From: Muribaculaceae bacterium Isolate-002 (NCI)
Lineage (GTDB): Bacteria > Bacteroidota > Bacteroidia > Bacteroidales > Muribaculaceae
DNA length: 64,000 nucleotides
Reading direction: 5' to 3'
Assembly (NCBI GenBank): GCA_004102805.1
Contig: SCEG01000007.1
Span: 1 to 64,000 of the forward strand
Part shown: positions 16,525-26,300 of the stretch, piece after piece
Layout of the letters: the number at the start of each line of letters is the position of its first letter
Numbering within the stretch: the stretch's first letter is position 1
Notes under the pieces: generated by a model
Told to the model about the DNA's origin: nothing
Databases searched by the model: none
The model's input: only the letters and a program-made list of their open reading frames with translations
Made by a program: the position numbers and the translations under genes

Positions 16525-16763
16525 GTTTTTTTTGATAAAATTGCATTATATTTCACAAAAAGCCTAAAAAATGAGGCAAGACATCGTGCGAGAATTGGCA
16601 AAACAGATACTGTTCCGTCACAAACAGTGTTGCTAAGAGTCCCCGAATTAAAAAAACAAAATCCCGAAACCATATTTTACGCCATTTTATGCCGAAGTAT
16701 AAAAAAATATTAAGAAAAATAAATTCTCTTTCAAAAAAAAGTATTAACTTAGCGCGAAATTTG

Positions 16764-16986
16764 TAGAACCTCAGAGAAAGAATTTTTGATATTTCGTTGA
16801 ATATATAGGATTACCAACAATAATAAGAATGGTTATAGCTCAGATTGCTCTGATAACCAAACAATTAAACCTGTCGATAATATGAGCCTGCGCGAAGGCT
16901 TCTGCCGGAAGGATACTGTTCAGCGAAAATAGGGTTTCAACTATGGAATAAAAATTTAACAATTAATTAATAAACAATTAATCTTT
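16764..16986 (+). promoter_or_regulatory. Long structured 5' leader of the OmpA-family gene
   Basis: About 220 bases between a -7-like box (16756-16763) and the ATG. One hairpin pairs GGTTAT (16831-16836) with ATAACC (16853-16858) and CAGA with TCTG inside it. A second pairs GAGCCT (16884-16889) with AGGCTT (16896-16901). The last 40 bases are A/T-rich, as favoured for highly translated Bacteroidetes genes. Long leaders of abundant porins often govern mRNA stability; the role here is inference. Confidence 0.45.
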
Positions 16987-18198
16987 ATGAAAAAGAGTTT
17001 AATCGCTTTAGCTTGCGCCCTTTTCATGGGTCAAGGCATGGTTGCTCAAACTTCACAGGAGGTTACCTATGTCGAAGATCCCTCGCAGGGTTATCTTTTC
17101 AATCAATTTAAAGACAATTGGTTTATAACCGGTGAAGGTGGCATCAACATCTTCTTCTCACCCAATGACTCATATCGCGACTGGAAAGACCGTTGGTCTC
17201 CTACGGCATCGCTTTATGTAGGCAAATGGTTCTCTCCGATTATCGGTCTCCGTGCCGGTGTCAACTGGCTTAAGGTAAAAGGTATGTCTGACGTAAAAAG
17301 CATCGGTAACCTTTATGACGAACCCACCGTCGACGGCAAATGGAAACAGAAATTCGTTCACGTAGGTCCCGTGTTCGACGCCATGATAAATGTCACCAAC
17401 TGGTTGTGCGGCTATCACCCCGGACGCAAATACAACCTTACCGTCTACGGCGGTGTAGGCTGCTACTGGACTTATGCACGTCAGTATGATGCTAACAACA
17501 ACTCAACAAGCTACAAAGACGCTCATGACCGTATCCTCGCGGCTCGCGGCGGTATCATCAACAGCTTTAACGTAAGCAAGCAGGTGCAGCTCTCGCTCGA
17601 CGTGCGCTTCACCGCCCTTGACAACCACCGCGACGAAAAAGGCGGCGACTGGAACAAGACCTCTTACGACCTTTCAGCCAACATCGGCGTGACTTACCTC
17701 TTCAAGAAACGTGAATGGAACGCTCCCATCATCCCCGTGTGCCCCGAGCCCGAGAACTGCGACGCTCTCCGCGCACGCCTGCAGGCTGCCGATGCACGCA
17801 TCGCCGACCTCGAGGCTCAGCTCCAGGCTTGTCTTGACCGTCCCACTGAAATCGTTGAAGCAGCTCCCGCGGCTCCCCTCGCTACTATCTACTTCCCCAT
17901 CAACGTGTCTAAACTCACCAAGGAAGATGTTCGCGTAGTACAGGCTTGCGCCGAGGTGATGAAAGCCAACCCCGACACCCGTTACGTGGTTACCGGTTGG
18001 GCTGACAACTACACCGGTAACGACCGCATCAATGTAAATCTCCGCAAGAACCGTGCCGCCTCTGTTGAAAAACAGCTCCTCAAATCAGGTGTTCCCGCAG
18101 CTCAGTTCGATACAACCATCAACAACGGCAACCTCGTTGACATGGGTGAAAAATTCGTTGCTCTCGACCGCGCTACAACTATCCAGGTCGCAGAATAA
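16987..18198 (+). CDS. OmpA-family outer-membrane protein
   Basis: 403-residue envelope protein. Seen: signal peptide at about 1-20 (MKKSLIALACALFMGQGMVA), a beta-barrel of about 230 residues with alternating aromatic strands, a short coiled segment (ALRARLQAADARIADLEAQL), a Pro/Ala hinge and a C-terminal OmpA peptidoglycan-binding domain from about residue 295 (ATIYFPIN, VVTGWADNYTGNDRINVNLRKNRA abridged). The domain normally contains a D and an R that grip diaminopimelate; D and R are present (GNDRIN, LRKNRA). Codons end mostly in C, unlike neighbours, suggesting very high expression. Likely a major porin-like structural protein. Confidence 0.95.
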   Translation: MKKSLIALACALFMGQGMVAQTSQEVTYVEDPSQGYLFNQFKDNWFITGEGGINIFFSPNDSYRDWKDRWSPTASLYVGKWFSPIIGLRAGVNWLKVKGMSDVKSIGNLYDEPTVDGKWKQKFVHVGPVFDAMINVTNWLCGYHPGRKYNLTVYGGVGCYWTYARQYDANNNSTSYKDAHDRILAARGGIINSFNVSKQVQLSLDVRFTALDNHRDEKGGDWNKTSYDLSANIGVTYLFKKREWNAPIIPVCPEPENCDALRARLQAADARIADLEAQLQACLDRPTEIVEAAPAAPLATIYFPINVSKLTKEDVRVVQACAEVMKANPDTRYVVTGWADNYTGNDRINVNLRKNRAASVEKQLLKSGVPAAQFDTTINNGNLVDMGEKFVALDRATTIQVAE

Positions 18199-18249
18199 TA
18201 ACAATATCTTGACAATATTGCCGGTGCGCTCGGCGCTCCGGTCGAAACC

Positions 18250-18285
18250 AGAAGGCATGCTCCAACGGGCATGCCTTCTTGATTG
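18250..18285 (+). terminator. Terminator of the OmpA-family gene
   Basis: Perfect 11-bp stem (AGAAGGCATGC 18250-18260 with GCATGCCTTCT 18269-18279), followed by TGATTGATTT. The tail is only moderately T-rich, and the next gene starts 14 bases later, so partial read-through is likely. Confidence 0.75.
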
Positions 18286-18292
18286 ATTTATT

Positions 18293-19198
18293 ATGCAGAA
18301 TTTTACTCGAAAACTGAAGCCATGGATGCTGCCGATTGCCATGGTGGCGGGCATTCTGTTTCACAATCAGATAGGATATGTGGCCTTTCTGTCGCCATAT
18401 CTGATTTTCATAATGTTGCTGATCACATACTGTAAGGTGTCGTGGCGTCATTTCAGCATCGACAGGTCGATGTGGTGGCTGCTTGGTGTCCAGGTGATAG
18501 GCGCACTCATGGTGTATCTTGCATTGGGCCTGCTTAATATGGCCGTAGCCCAAAGCGTTTTTATCTGCATATTCTGCCCGACGGCCACAGCGGCTCCGGT
18601 AATTACGGGCATGTTGGGCGGCAAAGTGGAGCGGGTTGCCACATTCTCGCTGCTGAGTAATCTTGTGGTGGCGCTTACTGCCCCGGTGATACTTGCCATG
18701 ATGGGAGACGGCGCGGATGTCGGATTTTCATCCTCGCTGATACGTATAGCCACGAATGTACTGCCCCTGATAATCGGCCCGCTCGCAGTCGCTCTTATGC
18801 TCAAAGTGACATTGCCTCGGGTGAGAGACGCGATTGCGCGTCACCAAGGCCTGTCATTTTATATCTGGGCGGTAGCTTTGATTATTGTTGTAGGCAACTC
18901 GGTGAGTTTTCTTATGAAGGAACCGCAGTCACGCATACCCGAGATGGTGGCAATCGCTGTGCTTTCGCTGCTGGCATGTCTTGCTCAGTTTTGGCTCGGG
19001 CGTAAAATCGGAGCGCGTTATGGCGACCGAATAGCCGGAGCCCAGAGTCTCGGTCAGAAGAATACCGTGCTTGCCATCTGGCTTGCACTGACTTATCTCG
19101 ACCCTATAGCCTCGGTCGGTCCGGCTTGCTATATTGCATGGCATAACACAGTTAATTCCATACAGATATATCGTCGTGTACATGCCGGAATGCTTTGA
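18293..19198 (+). CDS. Bile acid:sodium symporter-like (BASS) transporter
   Basis: 301-residue inner-membrane protein with about nine or ten hydrophobic segments. Seen: FCPTATAAPVITGMLGG in the middle, as in BASS transporters, and a second discontinuous region AQSLGQKNTVLAIWLALTYLDPIASVGPACY near the C terminus (abridged GQKNT...P motif). Substrate cannot be told; family members carry bile acids, pantoate or other organic anions with Na+. Start is the ATG just after the porin terminator, with no visible ribosome site, so expression may depend on read-through. A downstream Met at residue 12 is an alternative start. Confidence 0.85.
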   Translation: MQNFTRKLKPWMLPIAMVAGILFHNQIGYVAFLSPYLIFIMLLITYCKVSWRHFSIDRSMWWLLGVQVIGALMVYLALGLLNMAVAQSVFICIFCPTATAAPVITGMLGGKVERVATFSLLSNLVVALTAPVILAMMGDGADVGFSSSLIRIATNVLPLIIGPLAVALMLKVTLPRVRDAIARHQGLSFYIWAVALIIVVGNSVSFLMKEPQSRIPEMVAIAVLSLLACLAQFWLGRKIGARYGDRIAGAQSLGQKNTVLAIWLALTYLDPIASVGPACYIAWHNTVNSIQIYRRVHAGML

Positions 19199-19380
19199 GG
19201 TCATAGTCATTACAGAGGTTTGTGTCAGTCAATCCGGCATGAAGTAACTTTTTATTATTCCGCTTGTTATTATTGATATATTGACCTTTGGCCTGTATCT
19301 CGCATCTGCGCGTAAAATGCCTGGCCTGATTGCAGGCGTAAGGGAGGTAAGTCATTAACACCTTAAAATTGATAACAGTA

Positions 19381-20067
19381 ATGGATCAGATGTATCAACT
19401 ATTGATGGGATTGCCACTGTTCAGCGGGGTGACCTATGAGAAAATGCTTGAGATAATTGGAAATACCAAGTTCCACTTTCTGAAATTTCTTGGAGGTGAG
19501 ACTTTTATTGCCGAAGGTGAGCAGTGCACGCATATAAAATTTATCATATCTGGAAAAGTGCGTGTGAGCATCGCCAATCATGACCGCCGTTTCACCGTGT
19601 CGCAGACATTGACAGCGCCCGATGTCGTTGCGCCGGAATATATTTTCGGACGTTCTACGGTCTATCCCTGTTCAGTTGTCGCGCTTGAACCTACAGGCGT
19701 GCTCCAGATTTCAAAGGCTGACTATATGAAAATACTCAACAGCGACCCGATTTTCCTGATAAATTATCTGAACCTGCTGTCAATGAACGCGCAAAAAGCA
19801 GTCGACGGCATTCTGTCGATTGCTACCGGAAGTCTTGAAGAGCGCATTGCATTCTGGATTGTCGCACTGACCCAGCGTGGTGGCACAGATATCACAATGA
19901 CTTGCCGCCAACGCGATCTCTATTCGCTGTTCGGTGTTCAGCGTTCATCGTTCATATCCACGCTTGACGATATGAAGGCGAGAGGTCTCATAGACTATTC
20001 CCAGACTGAAATAAGGGTGCGTAACCGTCGTGACCTGATTGATATTCTTCATTCTTCGGTTGAATGA
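19381..20067 (+). CDS. Crp/Fnr-family transcriptional regulator
   Basis: 228-residue DNA-binding regulator. Seen: N-terminal cyclic-nucleotide-binding fold (about 5-120, with FIAEGEQCTHIKFIISGKVRVS in abridged form GExxxxxxFIxxGxV), a dimerisation helix, and a C-terminal winged helix-turn-helix (about 150-215) with CRQRDLYSLFGVQRSSFISTLDDMKARGLI. It has no Fnr-type N-terminal cysteine cluster, so oxygen sensing through iron-sulfur is unlikely; ligand unknown. A TTG four codons upstream (19369) is possible, but ATG at 19381 is preferred. It lies 182 bases after the BASS gene; whether it controls that gene or the porin is unknown. Confidence 0.9.
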   Translation: MDQMYQLLMGLPLFSGVTYEKMLEIIGNTKFHFLKFLGGETFIAEGEQCTHIKFIISGKVRVSIANHDRRFTVSQTLTAPDVVAPEYIFGRSTVYPCSVVALEPTGVLQISKADYMKILNSDPIFLINYLNLLSMNAQKAVDGILSIATGSLEERIAFWIVALTQRGGTDITMTCRQRDLYSLFGVQRSSFISTLDDMKARGLIDYSQTEIRVRNRRDLIDILHSSVE

Positions 20068-20311
20068 TAGATGCTCCTGACGTTGCACCCGGGGTTGGAA
20101 ATATTTGTAAAATGTGCTTTCAAAGGCTGAAAAAATAGAAAAATTTGAAGTTCTCTTTAGTTTATATGCCTTAAAAATGCTGGTTATAATTTATAAACAC
20201 ATCTATATTTTGGATGTTATATGTAAGGCTTAAAATGCAGATATATAGTAAGATATATTTTGCATTCCTTCTATCTAATCTATATTGTCGTTTTGTTTGA
20301 CGCTATCAGGC

Positions 20312-20342
20312 ATTGACAAATGGAATATTTGCACTAACTTTG
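20312..20342 (+). promoter_or_regulatory. Strong promoter upstream of the acetyltransferase gene
   Basis: ATTG (20312-20315), 19 bases, TAACTTTG (20335-20342). The -7 box is exact and the -33 box lacks only the first T. Transcription would start near 20350. Confidence 0.8.
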
Positions 20343-20349
20343 CGATGCA

Positions 20350-20676
20350 AACATAAAATCACAGCGACAGAAAAGTCAAAGTTGATTTTATATGGATTAG
20401 AGACAAAAATTAGGATTTGTTAAATTAGGAATTAGTTTGTGGGTTAGTATTCTTTAATTGGATTAAGTAATTGGATAATACTCTATAGGTAATAATCGTG
20501 TTTTATGTTAGGTTTGTTTGCCTCGAAGTAATATCGAGGATTTATTAGGAAGCCGCTTCGTGAGAAGTGGTTTGCTATTTTATGGGGGTTCATCTTTTGG
20601 AAGTTGCCGCTACCTTTATTAAATTGCGGTGTAATTAACAAAAGTCACTTGTTATATATTTATATATTATTGAGTT
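20350..20676 (+). promoter_or_regulatory. Long leader with two hairpins, possible small RNA
   Basis: Hairpins CCTCGA/TCGAGG (20521-20526, 20534-20539) and AGCCGCTTC/GAAGTGGTTT (20551-20559, 20564-20573, with G-U pairs), the latter followed by TGCTATTTTAT. The second could act as a terminator, making the first ~230 bases a separate small RNA, or as an attenuator for the downstream gene. No known riboswitch class is recognised. Confidence 0.4.
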
Positions 20677-21273
20677 ATGGCTAAAGATCTGTTTGAACTT
20701 CTTGGTGCCGGCTGCTGGGTCTACGGTGGCGCGAAAGATTTGCCTGAAGTGTCGCGGCGGCTTCAAGTGTGCGCCGATGCGTGTTTCAAGATAAACTCTC
20801 TGCGTCCGTCTGAAACGGGTCGGCGAGAAGAGTCGCTGAGGAAACTGTTAGGCTCAGCCGGCGAAAATCTTGTCATCAATCCTCCTTTCAGATGCGATTT
20901 CGGCTACAATATACATATAGGAAATAATTTTGTGGGGAATTTCAATCTTACAATTCTCGACGAGGCGAGGGTTGACATAGGTGACAATGTGATGATCGGA
21001 CCGAATTGCACGCTTGTGACTATAACACACGCCATGCTCCCAGGTCAGCGCAACGACGGCATAATGCGTGCGTTGCCCGTGAAAATTGGCGACAATGCGT
21101 GGCTTGCATCAAACGTTGTTGTGCTTCCCGGTGTCACGATAGGAGAGAGCGCGGTGATAGGAGCCGGCAGTGTCGTGACAAAGTCTGTGCCATCACATAC
21201 TTTCGCCGCAGGAAATCCGTGCCGGCCGATACGTCCTGTGACTGAACTTGATCGGGTTGAACCGGTGGTATGA
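20677..21273 (+). CDS. Hexapeptide-repeat sugar O-acetyltransferase
   Basis: 198-residue cytoplasmic enzyme of the maltose/galactoside O-acetyltransferase (LacA/Maa/NodL) type, moving an acetyl group from acetyl-CoA to a sugar. Seen: an N-terminal helical Mac-type region (to about residue 60), then left-handed beta-helix repeats: NIHIGNNFVGNFNLTILD, VDIGDNVMIGPNCTLVTITH with the catalytic His at its end, WLASNVVVLPGVTIGESAVIGAGSVVTKSVP (abridged). C-terminal AAGNPCRPIR is typical. Substrate not determinable. Confidence 0.92.
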   Translation: MAKDLFELLGAGCWVYGGAKDLPEVSRRLQVCADACFKINSLRPSETGRREESLRKLLGSAGENLVINPPFRCDFGYNIHIGNNFVGNFNLTILDEARVDIGDNVMIGPNCTLVTITHAMLPGQRNDGIMRALPVKIGDNAWLASNVVVLPGVTIGESAVIGAGSVVTKSVPSHTFAAGNPCRPIRPVTELDRVEPVV

Positions 21274-21348
21274 CTTTTAGCGGAGATTTTTATTCGGGTG
21301 CAATGCTTTGGTCTCGGATGCAAAGCAAATCAGACATTGCGTCATTAT

Positions 21349-21379
21349 TTTGTCGGAATGAAGTTTTTGTATACCTTTG
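21349..21379 (+). promoter_or_regulatory. Promoter of the small beta-barrel gene
   Basis: TTTG (21349-21352), exactly 19 bases, TACCTTTG (21372-21379): a full consensus match. Transcription would start about 38 bases before the ATG at 21424. Confidence 0.85.
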
Positions 21380-21423
21380 CGGTCGCAGGCGGTTGTCGGT
21401 TGCTTAAAATCTATAGTTAAATT

Positions 21424-21948
21424 ATGAAATCTGTAAGGAGCTTATCTTTTGTCGCTTTTTTGTCACTCTCCGTTCTCCCTCTTGTCGCCCGTGAAAATTC
21501 GATGGGTCTGAGAGTCGGATTCAATACACGCAATTCCTCTCCGGCCGCCGGCCTCTGGTTCCAGCATGAATTTTCGCCGCACTTCCGGCTTGCCCCTAAT
21601 GTCGACTATATATTCAGGCATAATGATACTGATGCGCTTTCCATCAACTGCAATGCCCAGTTTCCGGTGCGGTTCGGCATGACAGGCGCTTTCGCATTCT
21701 ATCCTCTTGCCGGACTTAATTACACAAGCTGGAATTATCATCACAACGACGACCCTGACATCAGCGACAGCACTGCCGACGGCGACGGTGATGTGACCTC
21801 GCGCAAAAACCGTTTCGGCTTCAATGCCGGTGCCGGTATCGAATACCGCGTGACTCCCACGCTGAAACTTGCTCTTGAAGCGAAAGGCACTCTTGTGAAA
21901 AGCTATTCGTCGGCCACTGTGACACTCTCTATCGGCTACATATTCTGA
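21424..21948 (+). CDS. Small outer-membrane beta-barrel protein
   Basis: 174-residue predicted outer-membrane protein, about eight strands. Seen: signal peptide at about 1-22 (ending LPLVARE), alternating hydrophobic/polar strands (MGLRVGFNTR, AAGLWFQHEF, RLAPNVDYIF, FAFYPLAGLNYTSW, FGFNAGAGIEYRV, LKLALEAKGTLV), an Asp-rich surface loop (DDPDISDSTADGDGD), and a C-terminal strand ending in Phe (ATVTLSIGYIF) as expected for barrel insertion. Specific role unknown; it has its own promoter. Confidence 0.85.
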   Translation: MKSVRSLSFVAFLSLSVLPLVARENSMGLRVGFNTRNSSPAAGLWFQHEFSPHFRLAPNVDYIFRHNDTDALSINCNAQFPVRFGMTGAFAFYPLAGLNYTSWNYHHNDDPDISDSTADGDGDVTSRKNRFGFNAGAGIEYRVTPTLKLALEAKGTLVKSYSSATVTLSIGYIF

Positions 21949-21987
21949 CACAGGCAGTTGGTCGCTGTCATAGGCAAAATCCGTTTG

Positions 21988-23340
21988 TTACAGTTTTCCG
22001 CTCGCCCGCAGGTAGGATATATGGGCAGTGTAGAGTGAAAATCCGGCCTCCACTCGCTGCTGGCATGTCTTGTTCCAGAGCAATTGTGCTTCCAGATAGT
22101 CGCTTAGAGTCTCCATGCCGTTGTCAAACATGACGCGGCTCAGACGCATGTTCTCGGCGGCCTCCTCGACCGACGTCTCTGACAGTCGGAGTGCCGCGGC
22201 CGCCTCTTCCAGATTGGAATACGCGCGGTGCAACTCGAGTGTCAGCAATTCCTCTTTGTCACGCATTTCTGCCTGAGACTGATGCCATTGCTCTCGTGAG
22301 GCAGTGACTTTGGCGCTGCGTCCTCCGAAATGATATATAGGGATGGTTACGTTGAGCAGCACGGCAAATGCTCCGCGGTTGAAAAGCTCGGTATGATTGA
22401 GCTCGAAGCCGTAGTTGTAGGCATATCCGGCTTTTAGCGCAACCTGCGGCAGAAGTTCGCTGCGTACCACGTCGACCTGTGATTTCAGAGCTCGTCCGTT
22501 GGCCTGCAGCGCCTGCCATTCGGGGCGGTCATATATTACGTCGCTGTTGTCGATTGCCGCCGGAAGCTCCACCTTCGGAAATTCATCGGTCACATCAAAA
22601 TCGGTCAGCATCGACTGTCCGGTGATGCGGCACAGGTTCATCTTTGCGAGCCTGAGGGCATTGCGTGCGCGCAATATGCTAAGGTCGGCTTCGTTGATGC
22701 GCACATTCACCTTCATTTTGTCGTTGTTGTGACGCAGACCGTGGGCAACCGCACTCTCCACGTTGGCCTTAAGTTCCATTACCACGCTCCGGTATTCTTT
22801 AGCCACTTCAAGCATCCGCCCTGCCTTCACCACATCGGCGTAGGCCGTAGTGACAGATACAATCACCTCATCACGAGTCATCTCAAGCGCAGCTGCGGCC
22901 ATATCTGCCTTGTGCGATGCCATTTTCACGGAGTTTTTTATGCGCCCTCCCATATATACGGGCTGCGTAATCTCCACTCCCGCTGTAAACATCGGCCCTA
23001 CCTTGTAGTCGAGTCCTATACCGGGGAAATAGGCGAAACTTCCTGTCGGCGACGGATTTCCCGTGCCGTCTACAGTAAATACAGGCAGATTGCCACCTTC
23101 GATCCCGTAGCTGCCGCGGGCATTGCTGTAGAGCCCGGTGGCTGTCGCGTTTATATCGGGAAAATAGTTGGCGCGCAGACTTTTAAGCATCGCCCCGGCC
23201 TGCTCGGTCTGATATTCCGATGCCTTTATCGCATTATTGGAAGTCAGGGCCATGTCGATGCAGTCGTCGATTGTCAGCACCGAAGCCGAAGCGCCTGCCG
23301 CGGCAAGCACTGTTATTGCGGAAATTATAGCGAGTCTCAT
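21988..23340 (-). CDS. TolC-family outer-membrane efflux protein
   Basis: 450-residue outer-membrane channel of a tripartite pump. Seen: signal peptide (about 1-19), two repeats of long amphipathic helices typical of the OEP fold (residues about 25-235 and 240-440), with TPVYMGGRIKNSVKMASHKADMA (abridged YxGGRIKN) and IPIYHFGGRSAKVTASREQ as paired strand-turn motifs. Its ATG overlaps the last 4 bases of the RND gene, so translation is coupled. Third gene of the adaptor-RND-TolC operon. Confidence 0.94.
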   Translation of the reverse strand: MRLAIISAITVLAAAGASASVLTIDDCIDMALTSNNAIKASEYQTEQAGAMLKSLRANYFPDINATATGLYSNARGSYGIEGGNLPVFTVDGTGNPSPTGSFAYFPGIGLDYKVGPMFTAGVEITQPVYMGGRIKNSVKMASHKADMAAAALEMTRDEVIVSVTTAYADVVKAGRMLEVAKEYRSVVMELKANVESAVAHGLRHNNDKMKVNVRINEADLSILRARNALRLAKMNLCRITGQSMLTDFDVTDEFPKVELPAAIDNSDVIYDRPEWQALQANGRALKSQVDVVRSELLPQVALKAGYAYNYGFELNHTELFNRGAFAVLLNVTIPIYHFGGRSAKVTASREQWHQSQAEMRDKEELLTLELHRAYSNLEEAAAALRLSETSVEEAAENMRLSRVMFDNGMETLSDYLEAQLLWNKTCQQRVEAGFSLYTAHISYLRASGKL

Positions 23341-26300
23341 TTCTTCTTATTACGTATTGGGAAAAACAGTGAATACAACACGGGAATGAACACCAGCGTT
23401 ATGACCGTGCCGAAGAGCAGTCCGCCCATGATGGCGGCCGCCATTGACCCGAACATCGAGTCGGAAAGCAGCGGCAGCATGCCGAGTATGGTGGTAAGCG
23501 CCGCAAGCGACACGGCTCGCAGACGGTTGACCGAACTTTGTATCAGCGCCTTGCTCTGTTCCATTCCTTCGCCGAGCAGACGTGATATCTCGTCCATGAG
23601 CACGATGCCGTTCTTGATTACCATGCCTATGAGTCCGAGAGTGCCCACGATAGCTACGAAGTCAAACGTCTTGCCTGTGATTATCATGGTTATAACTATA
23701 CCTACCACCACCATCGGTATGGTGCAGAAAATAATCAGAGGTTTGCGGTAGTCTTTAAACAGCATGATCAGCAGCGCTATCATCAATATCACCGCCAGCG
23801 GGAAATTCTGGAACAGATAGCGCATCGACTGGTCAGAAGCGGCTTTCTCGCCTTGCCATGACAGAGCGTAGCCCACTGGCAATTCGATTGATGTCAGAGC
23901 CTCCTCTACAGCCTTGCGTGCTTTCTCTGTCTCTATGCCGGGTGCCGGAGAGGCCTGCACCCTCACCGAGCGCTGGCTGTTGTAGCGGGGTATCACGGGG
24001 TTTTCCCATTCGACGGTCACTCCGTCGGCAACCTGTGTTAGCGGTGTGGTCGACATGAGCCGGTCGATGAGCATATCCTTGTCGATAACTCCGGTTGCCA
24101 TGCTTGTCACGACTTCGTCGTCGACGAGCGCGCTCACGTCGGGAAGTGTGGAGAACACCGATATGTTCTCTATATCCTCAATTGCGCCGTGGTCGGCGTC
24201 GGTCTGTTTGAGGTAGATAGGCGTGGGGTGGGTGCCGTCGTTGAGTGTCGCCACTGGCACACCGCCGGTGGCTGTCAGCATCGACAGACTCACATCCTTG
24301 CGGCTGAGACCCGACATGCGCGCCGCCGCCTGGTTGTATTCCACTTCGAGCACCGGCACCCGCGGCTCGAGGTCGCGGGTGATGAGTCTTACCTGAGGCA
24401 TCCGCTCCATGATGCGCTGCGCCGAGTCGGCGAGAGCTTCAAGCACTGCCGGGTCAGGTCCGGTGAATTGTGCCTCGATAGGATATTTCTTGAACATCAG
24501 GTTGTAGCGCTTGAGTTTTGTGTATGCCTCGGGGTAGTGCGTCGAGACATATTCCTGCATCTCCTCTATATGGTCGCTCAGCTCGTCGGCCGATGTGAAA
24601 TCGATGATGAGTTCGCCGTAGGCCAGGTTGGGCGTCGGTATGGAGCGAACGAGATTATATCGTCCGGGCGCGCCGCCGATCGATGTCGTGATATTTCTGA
24701 CGTATGGGAGGGTCTTGAAGTATCCCTCTATCCCGGCGAGGTCTTTCCTGACTTTTTCAGGCGAAGTGCCGTCGGGCAGTTTGTATTCCATATATAGCTG
24801 GTCGTAGGCCATGTCGGGAAAAAATCCACGTTTTACAAAACCGAAGCCGACAGCCGACAGCACGAGCAGCGCGGCCATGATGCCGACAGTGACATATTTG
24901 TGTCTGATGGCCGATGTGACGAGCGAGCGAAGCCACCTGTAGACTTTGCCGTTATAAAGCTCTTTTTCTTCTGACGAGGCGGTTTTGCCTTTGAGATATC
25001 TGTCGGCCATAAGCGGCACATGCACCAGTGCCAGCGCCCAGCTCAGAAGCAGCGACACCGCCAGCACTATGAACAGGTCGCGAACGTATATTCCTGCGGT
25101 GTCAGGTGAGAGGAATATAGGCAGAAAGGCGAGTATGGCTATCAGGGTGGCTCCGAGCAGAGGCATTGCCGTGCGACCGCAAATGCCTGTAAGAGCCTCG
25201 CGGCGAGGTTTCCCGCGCTTGAGATCGACAAGTATGCCGTCGATGATGACTATGGCGTTGTCGACAAGCATGCCCATGGCGAGAATGAACGCTCCGAGCG
25301 ACACGCGCTGCATCGTTCCTCCGAAATTAAACAGGAACAGAAACGACCCCAGCACGATTGTAACCAGCGATATGCCTATCATCACGCCGCTGCGCAGTCC
25401 CATCGCAAGCATGAGTATCAGCACGACTATCGCAACCGATTCCACCAGATTGACGAAGAAGGTGGACAATGCGTCGGTGACGCGTTCCGGCTGATTGAAC
25501 ACGCTGTGCACCTCTATGCCGGCAGGAAGCCGCTCCTCTTTGAGGTGTTCGAGAAGCCGGTCGACCTCTTTGCCTACTTTTACGATGTCAGAGCCGTGAC
25601 GCCCGGACACCAGTATGCCTATCGAGCTAATCGAGTCGCGCAACAGAATGTTGCGTTGCGGAGAGGCGAGCGTGCGCTCCACATCGGCAATGTCGCGTAT
25701 GCGCAGGCGGTCATCCTCATGCCCGGCGAGGAGCATGTCGCCGATGGCCTCTACTGAGTTCAGGCGGTCGGAGACATTGACACGTATACGTTGCTCCGGT
25801 GTGTCGAAATATCCGGCGTAGGTGACGTCGTTCTGGTTGTTGAGGGTAGTGATTACTTCAAGCGGTTTCACACCCAGATTGGCCATGCGGTCGCGGTTGA
25901 GCGATATGTTGATAGCCTCGGCGGGCACTCCGTAGAGCTGCACCTTGTCCACTCCGTCGAGGTCAAGTATGGAGCGGCGTATCAGCTGCGCGTAATCTTC
26001 GGTCTCACGCGGCGAGAAGCCTTCGGCAGTCATGGCGTAGAAGAGACCGTAGACGTTGCTGAAATCTTCCTGCACCATCGGAGTCTGCGCTCCGGGAGGC
26101 AGGGTGGCGGCGCAGTCGCTGACCTTTCGGCGCAGCATGTCCCAGCATTGCTCTACATCCTCGTCTTTTACGGTCGACTGCAGTTCGACGTTGATGACTG
26201 ACAGGTCGTTCATCGATGCGCTTTCCACCGAGTTGACATTGCTTATCGAGCGGATAGCCTTCTCGAGCGGGTCGGTGACCTCAAGTTCCACCTGATGGGC

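Larger units (their letters stand above)
16310..16986. other. Divergent intergenic region between ftsX and the OmpA gene
   Basis: Holds the ftsX promoter (16493-16524), a weak -7-like GAAATTTG at 16756-16763 for the porin gene, and the porin's long leader. No coding sequence was supported in it. Confidence 0.6.
20068..20676. other. Intergenic region with an untranslated leader
   Basis: No gene supported. It holds an excellent promoter at 20312-20342 followed by about 325 untranslated bases with two hairpins before the acetyltransferase ATG. The first 240 bases are AT-rich and show no feature I can name. Confidence 0.55.

Noticed and set aside
16831..16858. tRNA-like start (GGTTATAGCTCAG)
   Set aside because: Resembles a tRNA acceptor and D-arm start, but no anticodon arm, T-arm (GTTCGA) or matching acceptor 3' strand follows; a simple hairpin explains it.
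22729..23751. 340-codon open frame on the plus strand
   Set aside because: Antisense to the TolC and RND genes; no start signal or domain.
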